Below, in pieces: positions 1 through 7,641 of a stretch of 64,000 nucleotides of DNA. The DNA lies in assembly GCA_964540965.1 (NCBI GenBank), contig CAZIOT010000008.1, forward strand, positions 130,178-194,177. Reading direction: 5' to 3'. The translations under genes were made by a program, and so were the position numbers. Under the pieces are notes generated by a model. The model was not told the DNA's origin, searched no databases, and saw only the letters and a list, made by a program, of their open reading frames with translations. The stretch is from JADYZU01 sp964540965 (lineage in GTDB: Bacteria; Pseudomonadota; Alphaproteobacteria; Rhodobacterales; Rhodobacteraceae). Within the stretch, counting starts at the first letter, position 1; each line of letters starts with the position of its first letter.

Positions 1-765
1 CTTCTGTTCGGACACATCGGTATAGCCCAGGCCCTCAAGCTGACCTTTCAGCTTGTACTGGTTGTCCTCGTCGCCGGTGTTGAATGCGAGGTGGTGGATG
101 GTGCCGCCCGAAAGGGTCCAGGTGCCTTGCGGGCTGACGGTGTCCTCAAGCACCTCGACCACCGACTGGATGCCGTCGTTTTCGGGCACGATCCACATGG
201 AATCATTGCCCGCCTTGGCGGCACGGGCAAAGCCGAAGCCGCCTTCGAGGAATTCCTCCATCGCCGCCACGTCCGACACGGCCACGCCGCCGCCGTAGAT
301 GCCCTTGATGCCATGGGCCGCGCCGATCCCGGCCGCCTCGTTCACGATGGGCTGGCGGCTGTCGGCGGGGTTTTCCACCAGTTCATGCGGGATGCCGCAG
401 GGATGCAGGAACATCACCCGCGTCAGGCCAAAGCGTTCGCCCTTGGTCGCGGCAATGCCCTTGCCGTTCAGGCGGTTGACCCAGAAATCGGCCGAACCCA
501 CCGGGATCGCCTGCATGATCGTGCGCGACTGGTTGGTGCCGCGGCGGCCATAGACGCCGGGTTTCTTGAACGGGAAAGTGGTGAGAATGGTCGAGGCATC
601 GCCGTTCTGCGACCCGTAATACAGGTGATAGACCGGGATCACCCCGTCAAACAGCACGGTCTTTTTCACCGAATAGAGGCCCAGCGCCCCGGTATAGAAA
701 TCGTAATCGTCCTGCGCGCCATGCGTGGACATCGTGAGATGGTGATAACCGCTCACCAGTGCCAT
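1..765 (-). CDS. VOC-family ring-cleaving dioxygenase (PcpA/LinE-like), C-terminus outside window
   Basis: Read on the minus strand the frame is open from an ATG at 765 to the window edge (255 codons), so the C-terminal part is missing. The protein starts MALVSGYHHLTMSTHG and shows two vicinal-oxygen-chelate modules; candidate Fe(II) ligands are the HH of HHLTM (residues 8-9) and of HHLAFN in the second module. This arrangement is known from extradiol-type hydroquinone dioxygenases such as PcpA and LinE. The Glu ligand expected near residue 275 would lie beyond the edge. A strong AGGAGGAGG ribosome site lies just before the ATG. It follows the intradiol dioxygenase by 41 bases, so the two probably form one operon for a hydroxylated aromatic. 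The substrate is not determinable from sequence; some family members are annotated as glyoxalase-like. Confidence 0.85.
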   Translation of the reverse strand, partial: MALVSGYHHLTMSTHGAQDDYDFYTGALGLYSVKKTVLFDGVIPVYHLYYGSQNGDASTILTTFPFKKPGVYGRRGTNQSRTIMQAIPVGSADFWVNRLNGKGIAATKGERFGLTRVMFLHPCGIPHELVENPADSRQPIVNEAAGIGAAHGIKGIYGGGVAVSDVAAMEEFLEGGFGFARAAKAGNDSMWIVPENDGIQSVVEVLEDTVSPQGTWTLSGGTIHHLAFNTGDEDNQYKLKGQLEGLGYTDVSEQK

Positions 766-806
766 GATTTCCTCCTCCTCTGACCCCTCCGGGGGGCCGG
801 TTTCTG

Positions 807-1670
807 TCAGACGCTGTCCTCTCCGGCCCGGGCTCGGGCCAGGACAAAGCGGTAGGCGGCGCGCAGGGTGCCATCGTCCCCGCGGCTGAAATCGGTCGCA
901 AGTGCCGGATGCACGGCAAACAGCGGGTCACGGTCCAGCGCCGGGTCGGCGCGGTCGAAGACATGCGTGGTCAGCCGCTGGAACCCCGGCGCGCTGATCC
1001 GGAAATGCAGATGCGCCGGCCGCATCAGGCCGAGGCCCAGCGCCAGCAACAGCCGCCCCACCGGCCCGTCGGCCGGCACGCCGTAACGGCCGGGCCGCAC
1101 CGCGCGGAGGGTGACCGCGCCATCGGCGCCGCTGCGATAGATGCCGCGCAGGTTGAATTCGGGTTGCCGGTCCGGCTCCTGATTTTCATAGCGGCCCTCG
1201 GCATTGGCCTGCCAGACCTCGACCGCGGCCCCGGCCACCGGCTGGCCGTCAAGGTCGGTCACGGTGGCGGCAAAGACCAGCGCCTCGCCCTTGCCGTCGA
1301 TCGAGATCGATTCGCCATCGGCCCGCGCCGGTGCGCCTTCGCGATAGAACGGGCCGATCAGCGTGTTGGGCGTCGCGCCCTCGGGGCGGCGCACCGATTG
1401 CGCCTCGACCATGCTGGTCAGGCCCAGGGTATCGGCCAGCAGCACCCATTCCTGCCGCTGCTCGGACGTGTATTCGCCAACCTCGGTCAGGAAACCGATC
1501 AGCCGGCGCAGGTCTTCGCGGGTGGCGCCGGTTTCGGTGACGACGCGGCCCAGATGATCGACGATGACGGACAGCACCTTGGCCAGGCGCGCGTCGGGGC
1601 TGCGTCCGGTCCGGGCGCGGAACGCCCGGTCAGGCTGCCTTTCCACCAGCTGCGCGCCGCGGCCGTCCAT
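807..1670 (-). CDS. Intradiol ring-cleavage dioxygenase (hydroxyquinol/catechol 1,2-dioxygenase family)
   Basis: This 287-residue protein has the N-terminal helical linker domain (about residues 25-95) and C-terminal beta-sandwich of homodimeric catechol and hydroxyquinol 1,2-dioxygenases. The non-haem Fe(III) ligands can be read as Tyr161 (GRYENQEP), Tyr196 (GRYGVPA), His220 and His222 (PAHLHFRI). The family splits catechol, chlorocatechol or hydroxyquinol between the two hydroxyls to give a muconate or maleylacetate. Pairing with a PcpA-like dioxygenase favours a hydroxyquinol or hydroquinone substrate, but this is inference. It is transcribed away from the LysR gene at 1766. The GGGGGG stretch before the ATG is a weak ribosome site; the first 20 residues are low-complexity, so a later start cannot be excluded. 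Confidence 0.9.
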   Translation of the reverse strand: MDGRGAQLVERQPDRAFRARTGRSPDARLAKVLSVIVDHLGRVVTETGATREDLRRLIGFLTEVGEYTSEQRQEWVLLADTLGLTSMVEAQSVRRPEGATPNTLIGPFYREGAPARADGESISIDGKGEALVFAATVTDLDGQPVAGAAVEVWQANAEGRYENQEPDRQPEFNLRGIYRSGADGAVTLRAVRPGRYGVPADGPVGRLLLALGLGLMRPAHLHFRISAPGFQRLTTHVFDRADPALDRDPLFAVHPALATDFSRGDDGTLRAAYRFVLARARAGEDSV

Positions 1671-1765
1671 CCCGATCCCCCCTCAGGCCTCTTTCCTGAC
1701 GGTCAGCCTAGCCGCGCATTGCCGCTTGAGAATCATTTCTTTCGCGGACAACATACCAAACTGTT
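1671..1765. promoter_or_regulatory. Divergent promoter region between dioxygenase operon and LysR gene
   Basis: These 95 bases separate two divergent starts, the usual place for a LysR-family operator. A short interrupted palindrome CATACCAAACTGTTATG (1752-1768) contains the T-N11-A spacing typical of LysR sites and runs into the regulator's own ATG. TTGAGA (1726-1731) followed after 18 bases by AACATA could be a weak promoter for the regulator. No Shine-Dalgarno sequence precedes the regulator's ATG, so its transcript may be leaderless. These assignments are inferences from pattern only. Confidence 0.4.
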
Positions 1766-2716
1766 ATGAAGTTCGAGGAACGGCATCTGGCCCAGCTGGC
1801 GGCGGTGGTCGAGGCGGGGGGCGTGACCGAGGGCGCGGCGATGCTGGGCCTGTCGCAGCCCGCCGTCTCGCGCACCATTGGCCATATGGAAAAGCGGCTG
1901 GGAGAGCCGCTGTTCGAGGCCGGGCGCCGGCCGCTGGTGCCGACGCTGATCGGCCGGCAACTGGCGATGCACGGCAAGGTCATCCTCGAGGCCAGCCGCA
2001 AGGCATCGGAAACGGTGCAAAGCTTTCAGCGCGGCTCGCTGGGCACGGTGCGGATTTCCGGCGTGCCCTATTTCATGGATTGCTGGATCAGCCGGATGAT
2101 CGGCGAATTCCAGCGCCTGCAACCCGACATCCGCGTCGACCAGTCCTATGGCAACGTGCCGGAACTTCAGGCCGGGATCAAATCGAACCAGCTTGACCTG
2201 GCCATCTGTCCCCTGGGCGTGGTCGAGGCCGGATCGGGTTTCGACTTTGCCGAAATCCTGCCCGGCCGCAACATCGTGGCCTGCAACACCGCCCATCCGC
2301 TGATGAAAAAGCGCCGGATCGGCGCCGACGACCTGCTGGCCTATCCGTGGATCGCGCCGCTGCCCGGCTCGCCCCTTCTGGCCGATCTGCACGCGATCCT
2401 GCTGTCCATCGGCATGACCGAGGTGGCGGTCCGCTATACCGGCGGCTCGCTTCTGTCGGTGCTGAACTATCTGGACGAAACCGATGCGCTGGCGGTTCTG
2501 CCGCATTCGGTGGTCTTTGCCTTTCGCAAGGAACGCCAGGTCACCGTGCTGCCGGTCAAGATCCCGCAGCCGGAACGGTCGCTCGGCATCCTGCGCATGG
2601 CCGGCGCGCCGCGGCTGCCGGCGGCCGAGAAGCTGGCCACCCATATCGCCGACGGCTTTGCCGACCTGCGCAGCCTGATCCGCCGGCACGAGAATGCCGT
2701 GGTCTGGGGCAATTGA
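1766..2716 (+). CDS. LysR-family transcriptional regulator
   Basis: A 316-residue protein of standard LysR length. Residues 1-60 form the winged helix-turn-helix (AAMLGLSQPAVSRTIGHMEK is the recognition segment), followed by the linker helix and a two-lobed effector-binding domain to about residue 300. The divergent arrangement with the ring-cleavage dioxygenases at 1-1670 suggests that it activates that operon in response to an aromatic effector. ATG at 1766 is the only start that keeps the whole helix-turn-helix; the next Met is inside the domain. Its stop lies three bases from the stop of the convergent RTX gene. The inducer is unknown. Confidence 0.92.
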   Translation: MKFEERHLAQLAAVVEAGGVTEGAAMLGLSQPAVSRTIGHMEKRLGEPLFEAGRRPLVPTLIGRQLAMHGKVILEASRKASETVQSFQRGSLGTVRISGVPYFMDCWISRMIGEFQRLQPDIRVDQSYGNVPELQAGIKSNQLDLAICPLGVVEAGSGFDFAEILPGRNIVACNTAHPLMKKRRIGADDLLAYPWIAPLPGSPLLADLHAILLSIGMTEVAVRYTGGSLLSVLNYLDETDALAVLPHSVVFAFRKERQVTVLPVKIPQPERSLGILRMAGAPRLPAAEKLATHIADGFADLRSLIRRHENAVVWGN

Positions 2717-2719
2717 CCG

Positions 2720-5173
2720 TCACAGGATGAAATGTTCGCCCTGCAACCACGAGTTGGACACCCAGAATTCGACCGAAAACTGCACATCGGCGGCGCGATC
2801 GCCGTCAAGGTCGCCAAGGACGGTATAGGTCCCACTGGAATAGGTGACCCGCAATTGCCCGGCCACGCCGGTAAAGGCACCTGACCAGTCATACGGCACG
2901 AAACCGAACGCCTGATTGCCGGCGATCGTGGTGTTGGCGTCGATATCGCTCAGGTCGATGCGGTCGGCGGTGTCGAACCCGCGGATCACGTCGCCGGCAC
3001 CGACCGGGCTTTGCAGCGCGCGCGTGATGACAAAGACATCGGCCCCGGCACCGCCGTACAAGGTGTCGGCGCCGCGCCCGCCATCCAGCCAGTCGGCGCC
3101 GTCACCGCCGAAAAGGGTATCGTTGCCGGTCATGCCCAGAAGCGTGTTGTCCTGCGCATTGCCGGTCAGCGTGTTGTTGACCGCGTTGCCGGTGGCGGTG
3201 CGGGCAAGGCCGGTCAGGGTCAGGTTTTCGAAATTGTCGGCCAGGGTCGTGCCGTCAAGGGCGGTGATGATCGTGTCGGTGCCGGCGCCGCGCGCCTCGG
3301 TCACCGTGTCCGCAGCCGAGTCGACGACATAGGTGTCGTTGCCGGCACCGCCGGCCATGCTGTCGCCGTCCTGGCCGCCATCCAGCCAGTCATGGCCGTT
3401 AAGCCCGATCAGCGCGTCGCTGCCATAGCTGCCCATCAGCGTTTCGGACAGGTTGCTGCCTTGCAGCCAGTCGCTTTCGGTGGTGCCGATCAGCCGCTCG
3501 ACCGCCAGCGCGCCGCCCCTGATCGTGTCGGTGCCGGCGGCAAACGCCTCGCCATCGTAAAAGCTGTAGTAGTATTTCTGCGCGACCCCCGAGGCCAGGC
3601 TGGCCACGACATAGTAAAAGCCGTCGCCCCATTCCGAGATGATGGCGGAATAGTCGAGCGTATCGAACCCGGTGCCGCCGGCAACCGAATCATTGCCCAG
3701 CCCGGCGACGATGCTGTCGTCGCCGTCGCCGCCGTTGACGGAATCGCTGCCATAGGCGGCCGAGCCGCCCTGATAGCCCCAGTCGTCATCGCCGAACAAC
3801 ACGTCGTTGCCGTCGCCGCCCAGAACGGTGTCGTCGCCGTGGCGGCCAAGGATGCGGTCGTTGCCCCAGATCCCCGACAGGATGTTGTTGCCGCTGTTGC
3901 CGACGATGATGTCCCAGCCGGCACTGCCGAGCACATGGCTGATCGCGAAAAGCGTGTCGGTGCCGCCGTTGGTCGAGGTGGCAAAGGACGCGCCCCCGTC
4001 GTTCAGCGTCACCACGATCTGTTGGATCTGCGGCTGGCCGATGACATAGGTCTGGTCATAGGCCACGGTGTCGTTCTGCCCGTCGCCATAGAGCGTGTCG
4101 TCGCCATAGCCGCCATAAAGCGTGTCGGCGCCGCCGTCGCCCCAAAGCGTGTCATTGCCGGCATCTCCGCTGATCCTGTCGCCGCCGTCGCCGCCATAAA
4201 GCCGGTCGTCGCCGGCAAAGCCGTTGATCGTGTCGCCGCCGCCGCTGCCAAGAAAGCTGTCGCCCGCCGTGCTGCCGCGATAGCGGTCGCCCTGGTTGGT
4301 GCCGCGGATGATCTCGATGCCGCTGAAACGCTGCTCCAAGGGCATGGCAAGCATCTCGTGCGCGACGCCGGAATCGGCGGTGTTCAGGCTGATGATCATC
4401 CCTACATAGGTGATCTGCCCGAAGGCGAGCGTGTCGGTGCCGCTGTCACCATGGACAAGATCGCCATCGGGTCCCATGAAGCCCGCATCCAGCCAGTCGT
4501 CCCCCGCGCCTCCCAACAACGTGTCGTCGCCGCCGCCGCCGAACAGGGAATCGGCGCCGTCGCCGCCCGACAGGGTGTTGCGCCCGCTGTCGCCGCCCAG
4601 CGTGTCGCTGAACCTTGTGCCGGTCAGGTTCTCGATACTGTTGAACACCAGGCCGGCCGCCCAGGTGCTGGCCGGAATCCCGCTGCCCAGCGACAGCGAC
4701 AGGCCGGCCGAGGCATGGGCAAAGCTGACCGTGTCGGACCCGGCGCCGCCGTTGAAGGTCGAGGCGCCAAGCGCGTTGGTGAAGGTGTTGTTGAACCCGT
4801 CGCCGTTGAACACCACGCCGCTGCGGTTGAAGAGGATCTGCGCGCGGGTGTCGATGCTGCCGGCCATGAAGGCGCTGGCGCTGAAGCTGATATGGTCGAA
4901 CAATCCGCCATAGGCCTGCTGTTCGACCATGCTCTCGAACCCGCCCGACCCGGTGCACAGCGTCATCCAGCGGACCGTGCCCTGCAACTGCCCGCCTGAC
5001 AGCGAGAACCCGCCAAGATCGCCGTGGAACACGGTCCAGGTGCCGTCGGCATTCTGGAACCGCGCCAGCGTGCCGAAAATGTTGATCTCGATTGCCGGGC
5101 TGCCGGGCATGGCGGCCAGCCAGCCCTCGCTATTGGCGGCGGCCAAGGGGGAGACGGAAGAATAGGTGGGCAT
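2720..5173 (-). CDS. RTX calcium-binding repeat protein, probably type I secreted
   Basis: An 817-residue acidic protein built largely of glycine-aspartate nonapeptides of the GGxGxDxUx type, for example around residues 190-230 (SGGDGADSLFGGGGDDTLL), 320-375, 450-500 and 690-715. Such repeats fold into calcium-binding parallel beta-rolls after export. There is no Sec signal peptide, and the C-terminus is a short hydrophobic stretch after the last repeat, as expected for type I export. No ABC/MFP/OMP exporter is in the window. Residues 1-190 have no recognisable catalytic domain. The role could be adhesin, surface layer or biofilm component; nothing here decides. It has its own 5' region with a 13-base inverted repeat (5191-5229). 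Confidence 0.88.
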   Translation of the reverse strand: MPTYSSVSPLAAANSEGWLAAMPGSPAIEINIFGTLARFQNADGTWTVFHGDLGGFSLSGGQLQGTVRWMTLCTGSGGFESMVEQQAYGGLFDHISFSASAFMAGSIDTRAQILFNRSGVVFNGDGFNNTFTNALGASTFNGGAGSDTVSFAHASAGLSLSLGSGIPASTWAAGLVFNSIENLTGTRFSDTLGGDSGRNTLSGGDGADSLFGGGGDDTLLGGAGDDWLDAGFMGPDGDLVHGDSGTDTLAFGQITYVGMIISLNTADSGVAHEMLAMPLEQRFSGIEIIRGTNQGDRYRGSTAGDSFLGSGGGDTINGFAGDDRLYGGDGGDRISGDAGNDTLWGDGGADTLYGGYGDDTLYGDGQNDTVAYDQTYVIGQPQIQQIVVTLNDGGASFATSTNGGTDTLFAISHVLGSAGWDIIVGNSGNNILSGIWGNDRILGRHGDDTVLGGDGNDVLFGDDDWGYQGGSAAYGSDSVNGGDGDDSIVAGLGNDSVAGGTGFDTLDYSAIISEWGDGFYYVVASLASGVAQKYYYSFYDGEAFAAGTDTIRGGALAVERLIGTTESDWLQGSNLSETLMGSYGSDALIGLNGHDWLDGGQDGDSMAGGAGNDTYVVDSAADTVTEARGAGTDTIITALDGTTLADNFENLTLTGLARTATGNAVNNTLTGNAQDNTLLGMTGNDTLFGGDGADWLDGGRGADTLYGGAGADVFVITRALQSPVGAGDVIRGFDTADRIDLSDIDANTTIAGNQAFGFVPYDWSGAFTGVAGQLRVTYSSGTYTVLGDLDGDRAADVQFSVEFWVSNSWLQGEHFIL

Positions 5174-5190
5174 GACACAATCCGGAAAAG

Positions 5191-5229
5191 GAAATTACCG
5201 GCACCCTATGGCAGGATGCCGGTAATTTC
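5191..5229. promoter_or_regulatory. 13-base inverted repeat upstream of the RTX gene
   Basis: GAAATTACCGGCA (5191-5203) is exactly repeated in inverted orientation at 5217-5229, with a 13-base spacer. It starts 18 bases upstream of the RTX ATG at 5173. It is AT-rich for this genome. It could be an operator for a dimeric regulator or a hairpin in the 5' untranslated leader; the sequence does not say which. Confidence 0.5.
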
Positions 5230-5270
5230 TTACCTTGAATGGGTTATGCCGCGAGGCCGCACAGAGCTGT

Positions 5271-5307
5271 GATCCGCAAGGAAAACCCGGTGTCCTCCCT
5301 GCGGATC
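5271..5307 (-). terminator. Stem-loop after the ABC substrate-binding protein gene
   Basis: GATCCGCA (5271-5278) pairs with TGCGGATC (5300-5307) across a 21-base loop, five bases beyond the stop of the minus-strand binding-protein gene. There is no U-tract, so it may be an mRNA 3' end stabiliser or part of a Rho-dependent end rather than an intrinsic terminator. Confidence 0.4.
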
Positions 5308-5312
5308 AATCC

Positions 5313-6344
5313 TCAGTTGCGCGCGTCCAGCGCATCCCCGCCGGCGACGCCCAATTCTTCAAGCGCCTGGGTGGTGAAGGAATAGTCGACCAGATCATCG
5401 CCGCCGACCACCGGCACGCCGGCGAATTCGGGGTTGGAATAGATGAAGTCGAGCGCCGATTGCACGTTGTCGGTGGTCATGCAGCCGTTGATGCACCAGC
5501 GGGTCAGGTTCAGTTGCGCGGTGCGTTCCAGCGCCTCGCGGGTCAGGTCGGGGCGCGCGGCGGCGGCGGCATCGACCCAGCCCTCCGGATCGGCCTGCAA
5601 CGCGCGCGACGCTTCAAGCAGCGCATTGGTGAAACGCTGGATCGCCTCGTGCTTTTCCTCCAGCGTGGATTCCAGACCGGCGACGAATTTCGTCAGCGTC
5701 GGCGCGTCCTGCGCAAACTCGTCGGGCGTCATGATGACATGCAGGCCGGGCGTGCCATCGATCGACGACCAGGTGCCGAAGGACACCGTGGTGGCGTCGA
5801 TTTGCCCCGCGGCCAGCGCCTGCACCCGCACATCGGGGGCGCCGATGGCGACCCAGGACGGCTCCTCGGCGTCGTTGGCGCGCAGCACGGCCTGGGTCAG
5901 CGTATGGTCCAGGCTGCCGTTGTCGGCGATGGCAAAGCTGCGCCCGGCAAGATCGGCCAGCGTCTGGATTTCGTCGCGGCCGGCGATCAGGAAGGCCGGC
6001 CCGATCGAGGACGTGATGATGCCGCGCACCAGCACGTCGTTTTCGGCGCGCAGGCGAATCGCCGCGTCGATGCCGATGTCGGCCAGGTCGACATCGCCCG
6101 AATTCAGCGCCGCAACCGCCGCCGGGGTGCCGTCAAGCGAGACATAGGTCACCTCCACGCCATGGCGTTCGAAATAGCCCATCTCGTCGGCAAGCCGGAA
6201 CACCGACGCGGTGGTGGTGTTGAAATTGGCGTCGATGACCGCCAGCGCGACGGTCAGTTCCAGCATGTCGTCCTGCGCGACGGCGGCACCGGTCATCGCG
6301 GCAAGGGTGGCGCCCGACAGGGCAAGGCTGCGAAGCATCTGCAT
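5313..6344 (-). CDS. ABC transporter substrate-binding protein (NMT1/THI5, SsuA/TauA-like)
   Basis: Periplasmic binding protein of 343 residues. The signal peptide MQMLRSLALSGATLAAMTGAAVAQ ends at an AVAQ-D cleavage site. ATG 6344 is chosen because GGAG stands 6 bases before it; an upstream ATG at 6404 would put 20 hydrophilic residues before the signal. The mature part matches the family that binds nitrate, aliphatic sulfonates, taurine or pyrimidine precursors (the region SVFRLADEMGYFERHGVEVTY is typical; substrate unknown). It is the last gene of a minus-strand operon headed by its presumed permease (10263-11090) and ATPase (9425-10255), with the DUF1800 and DUF1501 genes between. Confidence 0.85.
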   Translation of the reverse strand: MQMLRSLALSGATLAAMTGAAVAQDDMLELTVALAVIDANFNTTTASVFRLADEMGYFERHGVEVTYVSLDGTPAAVAALNSGDVDLADIGIDAAIRLRAENDVLVRGIITSSIGPAFLIAGRDEIQTLADLAGRSFAIADNGSLDHTLTQAVLRANDAEEPSWVAIGAPDVRVQALAAGQIDATTVSFGTWSSIDGTPGLHVIMTPDEFAQDAPTLTKFVAGLESTLEEKHEAIQRFTNALLEASRALQADPEGWVDAAAAARPDLTREALERTAQLNLTRWCINGCMTTDNVQSALDFIYSNPEFAGVPVVGGDDLVDYSFTTQALEELGVAGGDALDARN

Positions 6345-6387
6345 GTATTCTCCTTCCGGCGTGGCCGGTTGCAGGTGGGGGGAAAGC

Positions 6388-7629
6388 TCAGGCGGCGCGG
6401 GCAAAGACCTGGAGCGGAGCGAAATCCTGGCTCAGGACTTCGGTCACGCGATCATGGCCCATCCAGCCGCGGATCAGCGTGGAATAGAGGCGGCGGAAAT
6501 CGGTGGTGTATTTCAGGTTGCCCTCGTCGAGATCGGTCAGGCTGGGCGGCGCGCCGTAATGGCCGCCGGTCACGCCCTTGCCCAGGATGAAGGCCGGGCC
6601 GGCGGTGCCGTGATCGGTGCCCAGGCTGGTGTTTTCGGCAACGCGGCGGCCGAATTCGCTGAACACCATCACCACCACGTCATCGCCGCGGCCCAGCCGG
6701 TCCATGTCGGCCAGGAAGGCCGAGATATGGTCCGAGGTATAGGACCACAGCCGCGCATGGCCATCAGCCTGATAGACATGGGTGTCAAAGGCGTTGTTGC
6801 GGTAGGGCACATAGAACACCCGGGTCGGAAAATCGGCCGCGATCAGCGCCGCGACCCGTTCCAGGCCAAAGGGCGCAAGGCCATAATTCACCGGAGTCTG
6901 GTAGGACGCCCAGGCATCGCGGACCAGCCGTTCGCTGCTGGACGCGCTGGCGCCGATCTCCATCACGAAATCCAGCGCCGGATTGCCGGTGCCGTTGCCG
7001 CGGGCGTCGATGGCCTTCATCACCTCGGCTTCGGAGTAATCGGCGCGGCGGGTGAATTTCTCGGGGTCGTCAAAGACCAGCGGCACATGGTTCATCGCCC
7101 GCACCGCCAGCGACTGGTGATCGTCGATATTGACAAGGAAATTGCGGTTGTGACCCAGCGGATCCAGCGTATCGGCCAGCCGGCCCAGCCAGCCATAGGC
7201 CTCGCCCGAGTTCGGCGCGCCGGTCTGCCAGAAGGCCATGGACGAGAAATGCGAGAATGACGGCTGGTCGTAGCCGACCCCGTGGACGATGCCCATCTGG
7301 CCGTCCTTCCACAGCCGCTCAAAGCCGGTCATCGTGCGCTGAAAGCCGAAATGGTCGTCGATGCCGATCAGGTTCTGCTTGCGGATGCCCAGATGCGGGC
7401 GCGCGGCATAATAGGCATCGTCGGCATGGGGGATCACGGTATTGAGCCCGTCATTGCCGCCCGAAAGCTCCACGATCACAAGGATGCGGTCGGTGGTGTT
7501 GTTCTGCGCCACCCGGCTGAACACCGGCGAGGTGGTGATGCCGCCCGCCCCCTCCATCACCATGCTGCCGTATCCGGCGCGGATCAGCCCGTCACGTTCG
7601 GCGCCGGTCAGTTTCGGTGTCTTCGCCAT
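6388..7629 (-). CDS. DUF1501 family protein (sulfatase/alkaline-phosphatase-like fold)
   Basis: A 413-residue protein with the DUF1501 signature LVIVELSGGNDGLNTV at residues 50-65 and the matching C-terminal part (VMVFSEFGRRVAEN, DHGTAGPAFILG). The family is distantly related to the alkaline phosphatase/sulfatase superfamily, but no member has a settled activity to my knowledge. Most homologues carry a Tat or Sec signal before the signature; here the N-terminus (MAKTPKLTGAERDGLIRAGY) has no hydrophobic segment, which suggests a cytoplasmic protein or export with a partner. It lies 12 bases downstream of the DUF1800 gene, its usual genomic companion, inside an ABC importer operon. Confidence 0.88.
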   Translation of the reverse strand: MAKTPKLTGAERDGLIRAGYGSMVMEGAGGITTSPVFSRVAQNNTTDRILVIVELSGGNDGLNTVIPHADDAYYAARPHLGIRKQNLIGIDDHFGFQRTMTGFERLWKDGQMGIVHGVGYDQPSFSHFSSMAFWQTGAPNSGEAYGWLGRLADTLDPLGHNRNFLVNIDDHQSLAVRAMNHVPLVFDDPEKFTRRADYSEAEVMKAIDARGNGTGNPALDFVMEIGASASSSERLVRDAWASYQTPVNYGLAPFGLERVAALIAADFPTRVFYVPYRNNAFDTHVYQADGHARLWSYTSDHISAFLADMDRLGRGDDVVVMVFSEFGRRVAENTSLGTDHGTAGPAFILGKGVTGGHYGAPPSLTDLDEGNLKYTTDFRRLYSTLIRGWMGHDRVTEVLSQDFAPLQVFARAA

Positions 7630-7641
7630 GATGCCGTCCCC

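Noticed and set aside
3050..4620. Possible CRISPR-like or tandem DNA repeats
   Set aside because: The periodicity is the 27-base coding repeat of RTX nonapeptides; units vary, there are no unique spacers of constant length and no cas genes.
3011..4999. A 662-codon plus-strand open frame opposite the RTX gene
   Set aside because: Its regular pattern is the complement of the RTX repeats; no ribosome site or domain.
2720..5173. A linked type I secretion system for the RTX protein
   Set aside because: No ABC exporter, membrane-fusion or outer-membrane protein gene occurs nearby; the neighbouring ABC genes are importers.
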